From contig NZ_VIGB01000003.1 in the NCBI RefSeq assembly GCF_006636205.1, positions 682,001 to 746,000 of the forward strand: DNA of 64,000 nt. Direction: 5' to 3'. This document shows, one piece after another, positions 1 through 8,404 of the stretch. This DNA is from Kitasatospora acidiphila (GTDB taxonomy: Bacteria > Actinomycetota > Actinomycetes > Streptomycetales > Streptomycetaceae). How positions within the stretch are numbered: the first letter of the stretch is position 1; each line of letters begins with the position of its first letter. The notes under the pieces are model-generated. The model was not told the DNA's origin and did no database searches. It saw only the letters and a program-made list of their open reading frames with translations. The position numbers were made by a program, and so were the translations under genes.

Positions 1-161
1 CGCCCCGTACCCGCGACGCTCGCGCCTTTACTTGGCTCACATGGCCATCGACCGGATCCCCTCCCTCACTGCCGGTAGCTCACGCTAGGGTTGACCCCAT
101 CGTCAACGCGGCCCGACGGGCTTCCGCTCGGCGCCGACATGCGCGGTTTCGAGTCTCGAAG

Positions 162-210
162 GACATGCCCCCACCCGCACGAGTCACTTCGTGCTGCCTG
201 GGGGCATGTC
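162..210. promoter_or_regulatory. long imperfect hairpin at start of DUF2075 gene
   Basis: A perfect 12-bp inverted repeat (GACATGCCCCCA at 162-173 and its complement at 199-210) encloses a second perfect 6-bp stem (GCACGA at 177-182, TCGTGC at 189-194) with a 6-base loop. Together they can form a roughly 49-base two-part stem-loop. Its right arm contains the G-run (200-204) that is the best ribosome binding site for the TTG at 211, so folding would hide it. It could equally be a terminator-like or mobile palindrome. Confidence 0.6.
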
Positions 211-2124
211 TTGCTGTTCCGCGGTTCCGCATCCTCCGTCTCCGCCGAGAGGGCCGCAGGCACTCTTGTGCTCCGCCTGAGCGAGAACTTCGTGCACAAG
301 CATGGCTACCGGCCGAGCCCCTCTGAGACCCGCTCGTGGGAGCGAAGCATCCCGGTCCTCACCGATGCACTGCTGGACGCAGGCCTCGGTGAGGTCGAGC
401 TCCTGTTGGAGTATCAGCTGCCATTGACCAGCCGCCGAGCGGACATCGTGCTGGCGGGCGTCCATCCGAAAACGCAGGAGCCGTCCTACGTCGTCGTCGA
501 GCTGAAGCAGTGGAGTGCCGCTTCTCCAGACGATGGTGCGCCGGCGCTCTGCTGGGTCGATGCCTACTCGACCCCGAGGCTCAATCCGATTGAGCAAGTC
601 CGCGGGTACTGCGACTACCTGGCAGACTTCAACGGTGCGCTCGCCGAACATCCGCAAAGGATCGCGGGCGTGGCGTACCTGCACAACGCGACCGAATTCG
701 GAATCCGGGGCCTACAAGACGTGGGACAGGACATCCGCGGACGGATCTTTAGCGGTGAACGCAGGGCCGATCTCCTGGAATACCTGAAGACTCTGCTCGC
801 CCCCTCCTCGGGAGCTCGGGCTGCCGATGAGCTGCTACTCGGTAAGAATCGGCCATCGAAGCAGCTGATGACGGTGGCCGCCCAGGAAGTCCGGGCGCGC
901 GAGCAATTCGTACTGCTTGAGGAACAGCGGCTAGCGTACGAGATGGTGCTGCGCGCGGTCGAACGCTCCCATCAAGCGGACCGCAAGGAGGTGGTGGTGG
1001 TCCTCGGCGGCCCCGGGACGGGCAAGAGCGTCATTGCATTGTCGTTGCTCGGCGAACTGTACAGGCAGGGCCGTACCGCACTGCACGCCACAGGTTCACG
1101 TTCATTCACCTTGACCATGCGCAAGGTAGCCGGAGCCCGCAAGCCCGCCGTGCAGAAACTCTTCAAGTACTTCAACGACTTCATAGCCGCAGAAAAGAAC
1201 GCCCTCGATGTACTGATCTGCGACGAGGCTCACCGCATCCGAGAGACCTCTAGCACCCGCTGGACCCCAGCCGCATACCGCACCAAGCGATCCCAAGTGG
1301 ATGAGTTGATCGATGCAGCCCGGGTGCCGGTGTTTCTGTTGGACGAGAACCAGGTAGTACGACCTGGGGAGCTGGGCACCGAGGCACAGGTAGTCAAAGC
1401 CGCCCAGGATAAGGGACTGGACGTGCACGTCGTGCAGCTCGCGGATCAGTTCCGGTGTGGTGGAAGCGAAGCCTACGTGGACTGGGTAAACCGTCTGCTG
1501 GGATTGACTGAGGGCGGTCCTGCGGCCTGGGAACCGGACGGCCTGATGGATCTACTTGTTGCCGATTCACCGTCAGCACTGGAGGAGTTCCTGCAGGCGC
1601 GTCAGGCCGAAAAGTACGAGGCTCGCATCACCGCGGGGTATTGCTGGCGATGGAGCCCGGAGCCAAAGGACGGTGAGCCGCTTCCCCTGGACGTCGTCAT
1701 CGACACTTGGGCGCGGCCGTGGAACCTGCGAGGCGATCGCTCGATCTCCGGCGCCCCGCCAGCCGCACTTTGGGCGACCGACCCGGCCGGCTTCGGCCAG
1801 GTCGGCTGCGTCTACACAGCCCAAGGCTTCGAGTACGACTGGAGCGGGGTGATCATCGGGCCGGACATGGTGTGGCGCAACGACCGCTGGGTAGTGAACC
1901 GGAGCCTCTCCAAAGACAACGTATTCACCAAAGCGACCACGGACGCCGAGGTCGACCGGCTGATCCGGCATACCTACAAGGTATTGCTGACTCGCGGTGT
2001 CAGGGGCACGGTGGTCTATTCGGCGGATGCCGAAACCCGTGCCAAGTTGCGCGAGCTAGCGTCGGCCCCGTTCAGCGGTCAAGCGAACGATACGCGAACC
2101 ATCGATCTTAGCGTCAACATATGA
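211..2124 (+). CDS. predicted PD-(D/E)XK nuclease fused to DUF2075 helicase
   Basis: From the TTG at 211 the product is 637 residues. The N-terminal part shows a restriction-endonuclease-like core: RADIVLAG (Asp79), then YVVVELKQW (Glu98, Lys100). The C-terminal part is a superfamily 1-like DUF2075 ATPase: Walker A GGPGTGKS at 266-273 and Walker B CDEAHR with DEAH at 338-341. Such proteins are found among predicted defence or DNA-repair helicases; the substrate is unknown. The frame is open upstream to a TTG at 91 with an ATG at 139, but residues there are encoded by the hairpin and look non-family, so I prefer 211 with the G-run upstream. Codon use is less GC-biased than its neighbours (many A/T-ending codons), consistent with lateral transfer. 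It stands alone, convergent with the amidohydrolase gene. Confidence 0.75.
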   Translation: MLFRGSASSVSAERAAGTLVLRLSENFVHKHGYRPSPSETRSWERSIPVLTDALLDAGLGEVELLLEYQLPLTSRRADIVLAGVHPKTQEPSYVVVELKQWSAASPDDGAPALCWVDAYSTPRLNPIEQVRGYCDYLADFNGALAEHPQRIAGVAYLHNATEFGIRGLQDVGQDIRGRIFSGERRADLLEYLKTLLAPSSGARAADELLLGKNRPSKQLMTVAAQEVRAREQFVLLEEQRLAYEMVLRAVERSHQADRKEVVVVLGGPGTGKSVIALSLLGELYRQGRTALHATGSRSFTLTMRKVAGARKPAVQKLFKYFNDFIAAEKNALDVLICDEAHRIRETSSTRWTPAAYRTKRSQVDELIDAARVPVFLLDENQVVRPGELGTEAQVVKAAQDKGLDVHVVQLADQFRCGGSEAYVDWVNRLLGLTEGGPAAWEPDGLMDLLVADSPSALEEFLQARQAEKYEARITAGYCWRWSPEPKDGEPLPLDVVIDTWARPWNLRGDRSISGAPPAALWATDPAGFGQVGCVYTAQGFEYDWSGVIIGPDMVWRNDRWVVNRSLSKDNVFTKATTDAEVDRLIRHTYKVLLTRGVRGTVVYSADAETRAKLRELASAPFSGQANDTRTIDLSVNI

Positions 2125-2351
2125 CCGCAGCGCATTGGATCATCAGGGAATCGGATGTAGTGATGGTCGCATTGAGATCCTGGCCCTACTTCCCGAACAC
2201 TCAGCCATGTTCTGTGGCTCCTGCGCAGGACTGACCGACGGCTACGGCAGCGTCAGTTGCCCGCGCAGCAGCGGCGTGTCCGTATGGATCGGCTCACCCC
2301 AGCGAGAGGACCCCGTCCAGCCTCGACGAGGCCCCTGATCATGGCTCAGCC

Positions 2352-3989
2352 CTACTCGCCCGAATACACCAGCGCACCCCCCACATACGTCCGCAGGACC
2401 CGGGCCGCGCAGATCTCCTCCGGCGGCGCGGCGAAGAGGTCGCGGTCGAGGACCACCAGGTCCGCCAGTTGGCCGACGCGCAGGGTACCGGTGTCGTCCA
2501 GGCCGTTGACGTGCGCCGAGCCGGCCGTGTAGGCGGCGACCGCGCTGGCCAGGTCGAGGCGCTGCTCGGGGAGGAAGACCCGGTCGTCGGTGGCACCCGG
2601 TTCCGTCCGGTTGACCGCGACGTGCAGGCCGGCGATGGGGTCGGGGCTGCTGACGGGCCAGTCGCTGCCGGCCGCGAGCGTGGCGCCGGCCCGCAGCAGG
2701 GAGCCGAACGGGTACTGCCAGGCGGCGCGTTCGGGACCGAGGAAGGGGATGGTCAGTTCGTCCATCTGCGGCTCGTGGGCGGCCCACAACGGCTGGATGT
2801 TGGCGATCGCACCGAGCCGGGCGAAGCGTGGCACGTCGTCGGGGTGGACCACCTGGAGGTGCGCGAGGTGGTGCCGGGTCGCCCGGCGGCCGTTGGCGGC
2901 CCGGGCGGCCTCGACGGCGTCCAGTGCTTCGCGCACCGCGCGGTCGCCCAGGGCGTGGAAGTGCACCTGGAAGTCGAGCTCGTCCAGCGCGGTGACGTAG
3001 GAGCACAGGGCCACCGGATCCACGAAGCTCAGGCCGGAGTTGGCCGTGGCGCAGCCGCAGGCGTCCAGGTACGGGCTGCTCATGGCGGCGGTGAAGTTCT
3101 CCGCGATGCCGTCCTGCATGATCTTGACCGAGTCCGCCCGGAAACGGCCGTGGCGCAGTGCCGCCCGCCGGTCGGCCAGCTCCGGGATCTGCTCTGCGCC
3201 CCGGTCGCGGTCCCACCAGAGGGCGCCGTTGACCCTGGCCGTGAGGGAACCGTCCCGGGCGGCGGCGAGGTAGGCGTCCGAGGGGTCGGGTTGGCCGTTG
3301 AACTCGCCGAGCAGGGCGTCCTGCCAGCCGGTGATGCCGAGCGAGTGCAGCAGCGCCTGGGCGCGCAGCAGCCCGGTCAGCCGTTCGGCCGCGCTCGTCG
3401 GCGGGACGAGCCGGGCGACCAGGCCGGTGGCGCCCTCCTGAAGGACGCCGCTGGGCGTGCCGTCCGGCTCCCGCTCGATCCGGCCGTCGGCCGGGTCGGG
3501 GCTCTGCCGGGTGAGGCCGGCGAGTTCGAGCGCGCGGGTGTTGGCCCAGGCGCCGTGGTGGTCGCGGTTCAGCAGGTAGACCGGGCGGTCCGGGACCACG
3601 GAGTCGAGCAGCTGCCTGGTCGGCAGACCGCCGTCGAAGCTCTCCATCGACCAGCCACCGCCGGTGATCCACGGCCGCTCGGGGTGGCTGTCGGCGAACT
3701 CGCGGATCCGCCGCAGGTATTCGTCGACGCCGGTGGTGCCGGTGAGGTCGCACTGGGCGAGTTCCACGCCGCCGTAGACGGCGTGGATGTGCGAGTCCTG
3801 GAAGCCCGCCAGCAGCAACTTGCCGCGCAGGTCGATCACTTGGGTCTTCGGACCGATCAACTCCCGTACCTCGTCATGGCCGACGGCCGTGATCCGCTCC
3901 CCGGTCACGGCAAGGCTGCTCGCCCGGGTTCGGGCGCCGTCCCCGGTGTGGACGGGACCGTGGGTGAATACCAGGTCGGCCTGGTGCAT
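2352..3989 (-). CDS. YtcJ-type metal-dependent amidohydrolase
   Basis: A 545-residue amidohydrolase_3 family enzyme, likely cytoplasmic, hydrolysing a C-N bond of an unknown amide or imide. Visible metal-site motifs are FQDSHIH (HxH, near residue 70), the downstream HFHALGDRAV segment and SDWPVSSPDP near residue 455, all in the expected order. Length matches the YtcJ group. I start at the ATG giving MHQADLVFTHG; the reading frame extends 76 codons further but that part overlaps the permease gene and has no family character. It lies 89 bases after the APC permease on the same strand, so the two probably form one unit in which the permease imports the substrate. Divergent from the TetR regulator and the flavoenzyme genes. 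Confidence 0.85.
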   Translation of the reverse strand: MHQADLVFTHGPVHTGDGARTRASSLAVTGERITAVGHDEVRELIGPKTQVIDLRGKLLLAGFQDSHIHAVYGGVELAQCDLTGTTGVDEYLRRIREFADSHPERPWITGGGWSMESFDGGLPTRQLLDSVVPDRPVYLLNRDHHGAWANTRALELAGLTRQSPDPADGRIEREPDGTPSGVLQEGATGLVARLVPPTSAAERLTGLLRAQALLHSLGITGWQDALLGEFNGQPDPSDAYLAAARDGSLTARVNGALWWDRDRGAEQIPELADRRAALRHGRFRADSVKIMQDGIAENFTAAMSSPYLDACGCATANSGLSFVDPVALCSYVTALDELDFQVHFHALGDRAVREALDAVEAARAANGRRATRHHLAHLQVVHPDDVPRFARLGAIANIQPLWAAHEPQMDELTIPFLGPERAAWQYPFGSLLRAGATLAAGSDWPVSSPDPIAGLHVAVNRTEPGATDDRVFLPEQRLDLASAVAAYTAGSAHVNGLDDTGTLRVGQLADLVVLDRDLFAAPPEEICAARVLRTYVGGALVYSGE

Positions 3990-4078
3990 GGAGGTGCTCC
4001 AACTGGGGTCGGCGGCCCTTGGGGAACCGCGGTTGGGAGGGGGCGGAACAGCGAACGGACAGGAGCGCGAATCGTGGG

Positions 4079-5680
4079 TCAGGCAGTGCCGACCGGGGCC
4101 TCGGCGACCGGTTCTATCCCGCCGGTGAAGTACGGCGAGCGGCGGTGCCAGCGGGCCCAGGCAGCGGCCAGCAGCCCGGAGCCGACCATCAGCACCGGCA
4201 CGAGCAGCTCGAACCACCCGTTGTCCGCGTTGAGTTCGAAGTGGTCGGCCGAGGCGTAGAAGCTCCAGGCGAGGTATCCGCCGACGGCCAGCAGGGTGAC
4301 CGCGCCCAGCAGCGGGGCGACGACCACCCGCAGCGACTCGACGGGTGAGGTGCGCAGCAGGTGCCGGAAGCGGACGGCGGCGGCGACGGCGGTGAGGGCG
4401 TAGTAGAGGGCGACCACGATGCCGATCGCGTTGACGGCGGCGGAGATCAGCGAGCTGACGGTGGGGATGACCAGCGACAGCAGGGCGAGACCGATGGCGA
4501 CCGCCGTGATCAGCAGGGTGCCCGCGGCGGGGGTCTGGTGGCGCGGGTGCAGACGGGTCCAGACGGGTCCGAGGGTGCCGTCGCGGCCCATCGCGAACAT
4601 GCCGCGCGCGGTGGGTACGACGGATGCCTGCAGCGAGGCGGCGGCCGAGAAGGTCAGGGCGATCAACGGCAGCGCGGCGAGCGGCTGGTGGGCGAGCCGG
4701 TTGCCGAAGTAGGTCAGGCCCTGTGCTCCGTTGCCGACCAACTCGTCTACAGGAAGCACGCGTTGGAAGGCAGCACCGGCGAGGACGAAGAGCAGCATCA
4801 TCACCGTGAGGGCGATGAAGCCGCCGCGAGAGGCGTCACGCGGGTCGTGGACCTCCTCCCCCACGCTGAACACCGACTCGAACCCCCAGTAGCAGAAGAC
4901 CGCGAGCACCATGCCCTGGGCGAGGGCGTGGAAGGAGGGGATACCGAACGGATCGAACCAGTCGAGCGAGAAGGGCTGGGTGCCGGCGAACAGGCCGTAT
5001 CCGCAGAAGCCGAGCAGGACGGCGTACTCGAAGACCAGCAGGTACTTCTGCAGCCGGGCGGCGAGGTCGAGCCCGCGCACCGCGACCAGCGCCGAGGCGA
5101 TCAGCACGACCATGCCGATGCAGGTGCACTGCAGCGTGGAGTCCGGGCTGAGGGACAGTCCCGCGACCCGGTGCACGGTGGCGGCGGCGAGCAACTGGAT
5201 CACCGCCGAGCCGGTCACCGTGGTGGTGTAGGCCATGAACACGACGGTACCGAGGATGTTGACCCAGCCGGTCAGGAAGCCCAGCCACGGGTTGAGCGCG
5301 GCGCCCACCCACCGGTAGCTGCTGCCGGCGTCGGGCGCGACCCGGTTGAGCCGTCCGTAGCCGCCCGCGATGGCGAGCACGGGCAGGAAGGCGAGCAGCA
5401 TGATCGCCGGCAGGTGCAGGCCGACGACGCCCGCCATCAGGCCGAGCCCGATGCCGATGCTGCTGGTGGCCGCCGTGCTGGAGGCGGCGAGTGCCATGGC
5501 GCCGCCAACGCCGAGCGACCGGGGCATCGCGGGCTCGGCGGTCGTGGAGGTGGTCGTAAAGGCGGTCGTGGAGGCGGTCGCGGAGGCGGCCGTGGAGGCG
5601 GCCGTGGAGGCGGTCGTGGAGGTGGTGCGGGTGGTTCGGGATCTCGGGTCAGGGTCCGCGTCGTTCAGCGTCTCTGCCAA
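4079..5680 (-). CDS. APC-superfamily amino acid/amine permease
   Basis: About 12 hydrophobic segments typical of the amino acid-polyamine-organocation superfamily follow the residues MPRSLGVGGAMALAASS. The conserved GGYGRLN and WVNILGTVVFM regions are clear. The N-terminus is ambiguous: an ATG at 5527 gives 482 residues and begins just before the transport core, while the TTG at 5680 (used here, 533 residues) adds a low-complexity Thr/Ser/Ala tail encoded by 12-bp DNA repeats. A further in-frame ATG at 5758 would run into the TetR promoter and is unlikely. It probably imports the substrate of the adjacent amidohydrolase or of the oxidase across the TetR gene. Substrate cannot be read from sequence. 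Confidence 0.8.
   Translation of the reverse strand: MAETLNDADPDPRSRTTRTTSTTASTAASTAASATASTTAFTTTSTTAEPAMPRSLGVGGAMALAASSTAATSSIGIGLGLMAGVVGLHLPAIMLLAFLPVLAIAGGYGRLNRVAPDAGSSYRWVGAALNPWLGFLTGWVNILGTVVFMAYTTTVTGSAVIQLLAAATVHRVAGLSLSPDSTLQCTCIGMVVLIASALVAVRGLDLAARLQKYLLVFEYAVLLGFCGYGLFAGTQPFSLDWFDPFGIPSFHALAQGMVLAVFCYWGFESVFSVGEEVHDPRDASRGGFIALTVMMLLFVLAGAAFQRVLPVDELVGNGAQGLTYFGNRLAHQPLAALPLIALTFSAAASLQASVVPTARGMFAMGRDGTLGPVWTRLHPRHQTPAAGTLLITAVAIGLALLSLVIPTVSSLISAAVNAIGIVVALYYALTAVAAAVRFRHLLRTSPVESLRVVVAPLLGAVTLLAVGGYLAWSFYASADHFELNADNGWFELLVPVLMVGSGLLAAAWARWHRRSPYFTGGIEPVAEAPVGTA
5540..5635. repeat. 12-bp imperfect tandem repeat in permease N-terminus
   Basis: About eight copies of a GGCGGTCGTGGA-like unit run without gaps. 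On the minus strand they encode a Thr/Ser/Ala-rich stretch ahead of the permease core. Because the period is a multiple of three, copy number can vary without breaking the frame. Confidence 0.8.
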
Positions 5681-5753
5681 CGGGTCACCGCCGTCTGTGT
5701 GGGGGGAGTTCGACCGAAGGGGCCGGGTGGCAGGCCATGCAACAGGCAAGCCC

Positions 5754-5782
5754 TTCACACGTCAATGCCGTTGTCGTAAGGT
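5754..5782 (+). promoter_or_regulatory. TetR gene promoter with operator in the spacer, leaderless
   Basis: TTCACA (5754-5759) and TAAGGT (5777-5782) are separated by exactly 17 bases. The start codon of the regulator lies 8 bases after the -10 box, so transcription should begin at or next to the ATG and the mRNA should be leaderless. The spacer contains GTCAATGCCGTTGTC (5761-5775), a near match to a perfect inverted repeat in front of the FAD oxidoreductase gene. A repressor bound there would block RNA polymerase directly. Confidence 0.65.
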
Positions 5783-5789
5783 CCCGGCC

Positions 5790-6518
5790 ATGGCTGACCG
5801 AGTGACTCCCGAGCCGCAGCGGCGGCGCAGAAGACCCACCAAGCAGGGCACGGTCCTCTCCGAACACATCATCGTCGACACCGCCCTGCGGCTGGTCGGG
5901 CTGCACGGCGCGCAGGCGCTCACGGTCCGGCGCCTCGGCGCCGCGCTCGGCGCCGATCCGAGTGCGATCTACCGCTACTTCCGCAGTACCGACGACCTCC
6001 TGCTCGCCATCGCCGACGAGCTGATCGGCCGCGCCCAGCACGGCTGGCAGTCGACCGGCGACTGGCGGGCCGACCTTCGGGCCATCGGACTCCGCATCCA
6101 CTCCGCCTACCTGGCGCACCCCCAGGCAGCCCTGCTGGCGGCCCACCGCACGACCGGGCGCGACCACGAGATCCTGGCCGTCGAGTCGATCCTCGGCGTG
6201 CTGCGATCGGCCGGCTTCCCGGATCCGGAGGCGGTGCGGATCTACCACGCCCTCGTGGACCAGAGCCTCGCCTTCGCGGCCCTCGACGCGGCGGCACTGG
6301 CCCTGCCCGCTCCCGCCCAGGCGGCCGACCTGGGCGTCTGGCAGTCCCGCTACGCCCGGCTGGACCCGGGCAGCCACCCCAACATCGCCGCCACCGCCGA
6401 ACTGCTGACCGCCGACATGCGGCGCAGCGGCTACCCGTTCGCACTGGCTCTGCTGCTCGACGCGATCGCCGCCCGACTGCCCGACCGGAGCGCGGAGCGG
6501 GGGCGGCCTTCTGAGTGA
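5790..6518 (+). CDS. TetR/AcrR-family transcriptional regulator
   Basis: A 242-residue one-component repressor. After a basic N-terminal tail (QRRRRRPTKQG) the helix-turn-helix is visible as ALTVRRLGAALGADPSAIYRYF, residues about 43-64. The C-terminal half is helical, as expected of the ligand-binding domain. The ATG at 5790 is chosen because it abuts a good promoter. The gene sits between the permease/amidohydrolase pair and the flavoenzyme operon, and the same 15-bp operator-like sequence lies in its own promoter and upstream of the flavoenzyme operon, so autoregulation and control of the catabolic genes are likely. The ligand is presumably the substrate or a product of the pathway. Confidence 0.85.
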   Translation: MADRVTPEPQRRRRRPTKQGTVLSEHIIVDTALRLVGLHGAQALTVRRLGAALGADPSAIYRYFRSTDDLLLAIADELIGRAQHGWQSTGDWRADLRAIGLRIHSAYLAHPQAALLAAHRTTGRDHEILAVESILGVLRSAGFPDPEAVRIYHALVDQSLAFAALDAAALALPAPAQAADLGVWQSRYARLDPGSHPNIAATAELLTADMRRSGYPFALALLLDAIAARLPDRSAERGRPSE

Positions 6519-6524
6519 GCTTAT

Positions 6525-6539
6525 GTCAACACCATTGAC
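6525..6539. promoter_or_regulatory. TetR-like operator before FAD oxidoreductase operon
   Basis: GTCAACACCATTGAC is a perfect inverted repeat (GTCAA / TTGAC with a 5-base centre). Its complement matches the element inside the TetR promoter at 14 of 17 positions when one flanking base pair on the left is included. It lies 73 bases before the oxidoreductase ATG. The right half contributes a TTGACG that could serve as a -35 box; the -10 is not clear. Confidence 0.65.
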
Positions 6540-6611
6540 GTTGAACCGGGTACGGCGGTCAGATGGCGCAACCCCCAGGCCAGCCCCTCCTTGCACCGTA
6601 GGAGTCCCGTC

Positions 6612-8009
6612 ATGGTTGATCCCGTCCGCTCGCTCCAGGACGCCGAGCCGTTCCCCTTCTGGCTGGACGACCCGGGCCGGCCGCAGGCGGCCCCGGCCCT
6701 GGTGTCCGAGACCCGCTGCGACCTCCTGGTGGTCGGCGGCGGCTACAGCGGGCTGTGGACCGCGCTGCTCGCCAAGGAGCGGGACCCCTCGCTCGACGTC
6801 CTCCTGATCGAGGCCCAGGAGATCGGCTGGGCCGCCTCCGGCCGCAACGGCGGCTTCTGCGAGGCCAGCCTGACGCACGGCCTCGGCAACGGCTACCAGC
6901 GCTGGCCCGGTGAACTCGCCCGGTTGGAGCGGCTCGGCGCCCGGAACCTGCAGGCCATCGAGGACACCGTCAAGCGCTACGGCATCGACTGCGACTGGGA
7001 GCGCACCGGCTCCGTGACCGTGGCGACCGAGCCCTACCAGATCGAGGAACTACGGGAGTTCGCCGAACTCGCGGGTCGCTTCGGCAGCGAGCTGACGGTC
7101 CTGGACGCGGACGCCATGCGCGCCGAGATCGACTCCCCGACCTTCCTGGGCGGCGTCTGGGACAAGGACGGCGTCGCGATGGTCAACCCGGCGCGCCTCG
7201 CCTGGGGACTCAAGCAGGCCTGCCTCGGCCTCGGCGTCCGCATCCACGAGCACACCCGGGCCACCGGCCTCGCCGGATCCGGCGCCGGGATCGCCGTGCG
7301 AACCCCGTACGGGCGGGTCGTCGCGGGGCGCGTCGCCCTCGCCACCAACGCCTTCCCCTCGCTGTTGCGGCGCCACCGCCCGTACACCGTCCCGGTGTAC
7401 GACTACGCGCTGATGACCGAGCCGCTGACGGACCGGCAGCTGGCCTCGATCGGCTGGCGCAACCGACAGGGATTCGCCGACAGCACCAACCGCTTCCACT
7501 ACGTCCGGCTGTCCGCCGACAACCGGATCCTGTGGGGCGGCTACGACGTCGTCTACCACTACGGCGCGCGGGTGCGCGCCGAGCACGACCAGCGGCCGCA
7601 GACCTTCGCGACGCTCGCCCGGCACTTCTTCGAGACCTTCCCGCAGCTGGCGGACGTGCGGTTCAGCCACAGTTGGGGCGGCGCGATCGACACCTGCACC
7701 CGGTTCAGCGCCTTCTTCGACCTCTCGCACGGCGGCCGGGTCGCCTACGCCGCCGGCTTCACCGGCCTGGGCGTGGGTGCGACCCGTTTCGGCGCCGAGG
7801 TGATGCTCGACCTGCTGGCCGGTGAGCGCACCGAGCGGACGGCGCTGGAGATGGTCCGGCGCAAGCCGCTTCCCTTCCCGCCGGAGCCGATCCGCTCCGC
7901 AGGCATCGGGATCACCCAGTGGTCGCTCGCCCGCGCGGACGAGCGAGAAGGCCGGCGGAACCTCTGGCTGCGCACCCTCGATCGCCTCGGCCTCGGCTTC
8001 GACAGCTGA
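6612..8009 (+). CDS. FAD-dependent amine oxidoreductase (DAO family)
   Basis: A 465-residue flavoprotein of the D-amino-acid-oxidase fold. The FAD-binding Rossmann motif is VVGGGYSGLWTALLAKE near residue 38, followed by AASGRNGGFCEAS, a signature shared with gamma-glutamylputrescine oxidoreductase-type enzymes, and a C-terminal FTGLGVGATRFGAE near residue 385. It probably oxidises a primary or secondary amine, feeding electrons to oxygen or another acceptor. The ATG at 6612 has GGAG seven bases upstream; a TTG at 6591 lacks one. It opens a compact operon with the cupin, flavin monooxygenase and DUF3237 genes. The true substrate is unknown, but the nearby amidohydrolase and permease suggest an imported amide or amine. 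Confidence 0.85.
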   Translation: MVDPVRSLQDAEPFPFWLDDPGRPQAAPALVSETRCDLLVVGGGYSGLWTALLAKERDPSLDVLLIEAQEIGWAASGRNGGFCEASLTHGLGNGYQRWPGELARLERLGARNLQAIEDTVKRYGIDCDWERTGSVTVATEPYQIEELREFAELAGRFGSELTVLDADAMRAEIDSPTFLGGVWDKDGVAMVNPARLAWGLKQACLGLGVRIHEHTRATGLAGSGAGIAVRTPYGRVVAGRVALATNAFPSLLRRHRPYTVPVYDYALMTEPLTDRQLASIGWRNRQGFADSTNRFHYVRLSADNRILWGGYDVVYHYGARVRAEHDQRPQTFATLARHFFETFPQLADVRFSHSWGGAIDTCTRFSAFFDLSHGGRVAYAAGFTGLGVGATRFGAEVMLDLLAGERTERTALEMVRRKPLPFPPEPIRSAGIGITQWSLARADEREGRRNLWLRTLDRLGLGFDS

Positions 8010-8041
8010 CGGACCATCATTCTTCCTTGGAGACACCGGAC

Positions 8042-8392
8042 ATGACCCACAGCTTCGTCCAGCACATACCCGACGCCGAGTTGGAGCCCGAACCCCTCCC
8101 CCAGGACCAGATCCTCTCCGGTAGCCCCGAGGTCTCCGGCAAGCTCCTCTGGGAGTCGCCCGACGGCCGGTGCCTGCGCGGGATCTGGCAGATCACGCCG
8201 GGAGTGGTCACGGACACCGAGGCGGACGAGCTCTTCGTGGTGATCAGCGGCCGCGCCACCATCGAGGTCGAGGACGGCCCCACCCTCCAGGTCGGCCCGG
8301 GCGACCTCGCCGTCCTGCGCGAGGGCGACCGGACCACCTGGACCGTGCACGAGACCCTGCGCAAGGCCTACGCGATCACGCTGCACCACTGA
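8042..8392 (+). CDS. small cupin-domain protein
   Basis: A 116-residue single cupin of the DUF861/cupin_3 type. The core WQITPGVVTDTEADELFVVISGR is followed by a second strand pair VGPGDLAVLREGDRTTWTV. The usual metal-binding histidines of motif 1 are mostly absent (Thr-Asp-Thr-Glu instead), as in other non-metal members. A GGAG lies nine bases before the ATG. It is encoded 32 bases after the oxidoreductase and 12 bases before the monooxygenase and so belongs to the same operon. Members of this family often sit beside amine-oxidising flavoproteins; the role may be binding or isomerising an intermediate. Confidence 0.8.
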   Translation: MTHSFVQHIPDAELEPEPLPQDQILSGSPEVSGKLLWESPDGRCLRGIWQITPGVVTDTEADELFVVISGRATIEVEDGPTLQVGPGDLAVLREGDRTTWTVHETLRKAYAITLHH

Positions 8393-8404
8393 GAGGAGAA
8401 CGCT

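Noticed and set aside
2125..2351. A small plus-strand gene after the nuclease-helicase
   Set aside because: A 67-codon frame exists but has no ribosome binding site or recognisable residues; this is a convergent intergenic gap.
2469..4259. Long open frames antisense to the amidohydrolase and permease genes
   Set aside because: They are Gly/Arg/Val-rich mirror frames of high-GC coding DNA, with no domain character; the minus-strand proteins show clear family motifs.
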